This document shows positions 61,831-64,000 of a stretch of DNA of 64,000 bases, piece after piece. A program made the position numbers and the translations under genes. The notes beneath the pieces are model-generated. The model was not told the origin of the DNA, made no database searches, and saw only the letters and a list, made by a program, of their open reading frames with translations. The DNA comes from an uncultured Mucilaginibacter sp. (GTDB taxonomy: Bacteria; Bacteroidota; Bacteroidia; Sphingobacteriales; Sphingobacteriaceae): NCBI GenBank assembly GCA_903891475.1, contig CAITEP010000031.1, forward strand, positions 62,001 through 126,000, read 5' to 3'. Each line of letters begins with the position of its first letter. Position 1 is the stretch's first letter.

Positions 61831-62685
61831 ATGGCAAAGCGCGAAGTTGACATTGTAATCATATCCGATGTTCATTTAGGTACCTATGGTTGCCATAGCA
61901 AGGAGTTGCTAAAATATTTAAAGAGCATTAAACCTAAAATGCTGATTTTGAATGGCGATATCATTGATATTTGGCAGTTTAGCAAATCGTACTGGCCCGA
62001 GTCGCACATGAAGGTGGTACGTCGCATTTTAAAGTTTGTTACAGATGGGGTGCCGGTTTACTATCTAACTGGTAATCACGATGAAATGCTGCGTAAATTT
62101 GCCGATTTTAACTTAGGGTCGTTTCAGTTACTAAATAAAATTGTACTTAATATTGATGGCAAAAAGGCCTGGATTTTTCATGGCGATATTTTTGACGTTA
62201 CCATGCAGCATTCAAAATGGCTGGCAAAATTAGGTGCAGTGGGTTATGATACCCTCATCCTGATAAATAGCTTAAGTAATTGGTTTTTAACGCTTTTTGG
62301 GCGACAAAAAATGAGCTTTTCGCAAAAAGTGAAGGCCAAGTTTAAGGATGCGGTAAAATTCATCAACCAATTTGAACAAACAGCTGCCGATTTAGCAGTG
62401 AATAAACAATACGCCTATGTTATATGCGGTCATATTCACCACCCCGAAATCAGGGAAATTGAATCAACCAATAAACAAGGCTCGGTAGTATACCTAAACT
62501 CAGGCGATTGGGTTGAAAGCCTATCAGCATTGGAGTATAACGATAAGCAATGGACCATCTTCAAATATCACCCGGAAAACTTCAATTTGGATAACGATGA
62601 CGATGATAAGTCTGACCTAGAAGATTTAGACGCCAAGATGGATGTAAAGATATTATTGGAGCGATTTAAGCAAGAGGTGGAGTAA
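61831..62685 (+). CDS. UDP-2,3-diacylglucosamine pyrophosphatase-like phosphoesterase (LpxH type)
   Basis: The 284-residue calcineurin-like enzyme has the metal motifs DVHLGTYGCHS, NGDIIDIW, LTGNHDEML, IFHGDIFD and VICGHIHHPEI in the right order. In LpxH this site cuts UDP-diacylglucosamine in lipid A synthesis. A lipid A enzyme is a good guess; some Bacteroidota homologs of this length act on other lipids. The C-terminal 40 residues are acidic and family-variable. A glycosyltransferase follows, consistent with an envelope role. Confidence 0.8.
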   Translation: MAKREVDIVIISDVHLGTYGCHSKELLKYLKSIKPKMLILNGDIIDIWQFSKSYWPESHMKVVRRILKFVTDGVPVYYLTGNHDEMLRKFADFNLGSFQLLNKIVLNIDGKKAWIFHGDIFDVTMQHSKWLAKLGAVGYDTLILINSLSNWFLTLFGRQKMSFSQKVKAKFKDAVKFINQFEQTAADLAVNKQYAYVICGHIHHPEIREIESTNKQGSVVYLNSGDWVESLSALEYNDKQWTIFKYHPENFNLDNDDDDKSDLEDLDAKMDVKILLERFKQEVE

Positions 62686-62880
62686 AATAAATCTGCTAAT
62701 AAAACCACAACGTTGTTCTCCAATTATTTATTCACATATTTTAGTCAAATCTACTATCTAATAGTCTGCTGATAACACTTCATCTAATTTTTCTTTTTTT
62801 TATTAATATCTTTAAACCCGTAAATAGGTTAAATACACTGTTAAAAGTGTTTTTGGTATAATAGTTCTACTACCTTTAAA

Positions 62881-63864
62881 ATGAAGATTCTTTTTGCAAT
62901 TCAAGGAACAGGCAACGGGCACATAAGCAGAGCCCGCGAAATTGTACCGCTATTACAAAAATATGGAGAAGTTGATTTATTGGTGAGCGGCACAGAAGCC
63001 GAAGTTAGCCTATCGCAACCTTTAAAATACAAGTTACATGGTGGGAGTTTTGTTTTTGGCACCAACGGCGGAATCGACAAATGGGCCACGTATAAACTCA
63101 TGAACCTGCCACAACTTTGGCACGATATCAGGCACCTGCCTTTAAAAGATTATCAGCTCATTATCAATGATTTTGAACCGGTGAGTGCCTGGGCATGTAA
63201 GTTTCAAAATATAGAAGCTGTTTCCTTAAGCCACCAATGTTCATTCATGTCGCCCAATACACCGCGACCAAATAAATGGAACTATGGCGAGTGGTTTTTT
63301 AAATATTATTCGCCAACGGCGCATCATGTTGGTTTTCATTTTGAACGATACGCCGATTTTATCCATACCCCAGTTATTCGAAGTGAAATCAGAAACCTGC
63401 AAACCTCTAATTTAGGGCACTATACGGTTTACCTTCCGGCATACGACGATAAGATGCTTACTACCTTGCTGACAAAAACTAAGGTTCAATGGCATATCTT
63501 TTCAAAAAGGCAAAAAACACCTTACCAAGAACAAAATGTGCAGGTTTTCCCGGTTAATAACGAGGCATTTAACAATAGTTTGTCCAGTTGCGAGGGTTTG
63601 CTAACCGGAGGTGGTTTTGAGGGGCCCGCCGAAGCCTTGTTTCTGCAAAAAAAGGTGCTCATGATCCCTATGCGCGATCAATACGAACAGCAATGTAATG
63701 CCTTGGCAGCTTCCAAATTGGGTGTACCGGTTATCCACCAAATTGACGACCAGTTTATTTACAAAATAAATAATTGGATAAGCCATGAAAACCGTGTAAT
63801 TGTTGATTTCCCGGATGAAACAGCCAAAATTGTGGATGATTTGGTGAAAAAATACGCCCGATAA
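62881..63864 (+). CDS. UDP-glycosyltransferase-like protein (GT-B)
   Basis: The 327-residue enzyme opens with MKILFAIQGTGNGHISRARE, the glycine-rich loop of GT28/GT1-like proteins, and has a C-terminal donor site with LLTGGGFEGPAEALFLQKKV and MIPMRDQYEQQCNALA. It resembles the uncharacterised Glyco_trans_1_3 type and probably moves a sugar onto a lipid or polyprenyl acceptor. Its place after an LpxH-like gene supports an outer-membrane role. The 195-base gap before it holds no clear promoter. Confidence 0.82.
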   Translation: MKILFAIQGTGNGHISRAREIVPLLQKYGEVDLLVSGTEAEVSLSQPLKYKLHGGSFVFGTNGGIDKWATYKLMNLPQLWHDIRHLPLKDYQLIINDFEPVSAWACKFQNIEAVSLSHQCSFMSPNTPRPNKWNYGEWFFKYYSPTAHHVGFHFERYADFIHTPVIRSEIRNLQTSNLGHYTVYLPAYDDKMLTTLLTKTKVQWHIFSKRQKTPYQEQNVQVFPVNNEAFNNSLSSCEGLLTGGGFEGPAEALFLQKKVLMIPMRDQYEQQCNALAASKLGVPVIHQIDDQFIYKINNWISHENRVIVDFPDETAKIVDDLVKKYAR

Positions 63865-63923
63865 ATAAACAATTTTAACATAAAAACATTTCCATTACTT
63901 TTGTCCATTAAAAAATCGCGTAA

Positions 63924-64000
63924 ATGATTAATGTTTTTAAAGCCCTTAATCCGGTAAATATCCTAAGGCTTTTTATTGTTTTAATTATTTTGCGTGCGGT
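63924..64000 (+). CDS. Start of a hydrophobic protein gene (partial)
   Basis: Twenty-five codons are visible before the window ends: MINVFKALNPVNILRLFIVL, then more hydrophobic residues. This is a membrane-protein start. A TACTTTTG element at 63896-63903 matches the -7 consensus but has no obvious -33 box. Too little is present to name it. Confidence 0.6.
   Translation, partial: MINVFKALNPVNILRLFIVLIILRA

Noticed and set aside
1..64000. rRNA, tRNA or riboswitch genes
   Set aside because: No cloverleaf-like segment, rRNA motif or known riboswitch core was recognised in the intergenic regions; the clear hairpins are terminators or repeats.

Overview
The window is AT-rich bacterial chromosome, about 64 kb, almost certainly from Bacteroidota and most like Sphingobacteriaceae (Pedobacter/Mucilaginibacter type). 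The evidence is a gldJ/porV pair (gliding and type IX secretion), a short Mo-domain-free NuoG, two LytTR sensor/regulator pairs, DUF4834 and DUF4159 proteins, a GOB-like metallo-beta-lactamase, promoters of the TTTG-N20-TAnnTTTG type, and weak A-rich ribosome sites. No rRNA, tRNA, CRISPR array, transposase or integrase was seen.

Layout. 1-12.4 kb: tail of nuoB, then nuoC to nuoN, the respiratory complex I operon, with an extra 63-codon membrane ORF between nuoE and nuoF. 12.4-17 kb: housekeeping run (DedA, inorganic pyrophosphatase, CNNM/CBS protein, rsmE, DUF4159, biotin-carrier protein) closed by a strong bidirectional terminator. 17-24.3 kb: gldJ divergent from porV-ispF, then a 1125-residue three-domain enzyme (GH18-like, NodB deacetylase, GT2 synthase) and a short Cys-rich FeoB-associated-type protein. 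24.4-31.8 kb: amidotransferase, Nudix hydrolase, lyso-lipid acyltransferase, a secreted C10 cysteine peptidase with a decayed lipoprotein gene behind it, a small membrane protein bracketed by hairpin repeats, and a LytTR two-component pair.

31.8-35.7 kb: glycan genes (methyltransferase, hexapeptide acetyltransferase, GT4, GT2). The GT4 gene sits between near-identical hairpin repeats. 35.7-37.6 kb: a type II restriction-modification pair of the Eco47II family. 37.7-45.1 kb: GNAT, PagL-like lipid A deacylase, GOB-like B3 beta-lactamase, VOC protein, a TIM-barrel lipoprotein and an orphan hybrid sensor kinase. 45.2-53.4 kb: YfhO-like membrane protein, a surface protein, GNAT and a tricorn-type protease. 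53.5-59.6 kb: second LytTR pair divergent from a TlpA-like thioredoxin, a 21-bp phased AT repeat array, two small membrane genes and uvrB. 59.6-64 kb: a repeat-rich non-coding stretch, then YjjG-type phosphatase, DinB protein, a 36-residue membrane peptide, LpxH-type phosphatase, a glycosyltransferase and the start of another membrane gene.

Most coding content is recognisable. The parts least explained by known families are non-coding: (1) the 21-bp helically phased AATTATAATTT array at 56692-56838; (2) a modular hairpin family built on CCTCTCC...GGAGAGG with exchangeable centres; (3) a second hairpin family (GTGGCTGTG-TCCT-CACAGCCAC) around 29 kb. Several unannotated small membrane proteins were also found. 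I see no complete, clearly new multi-gene system.
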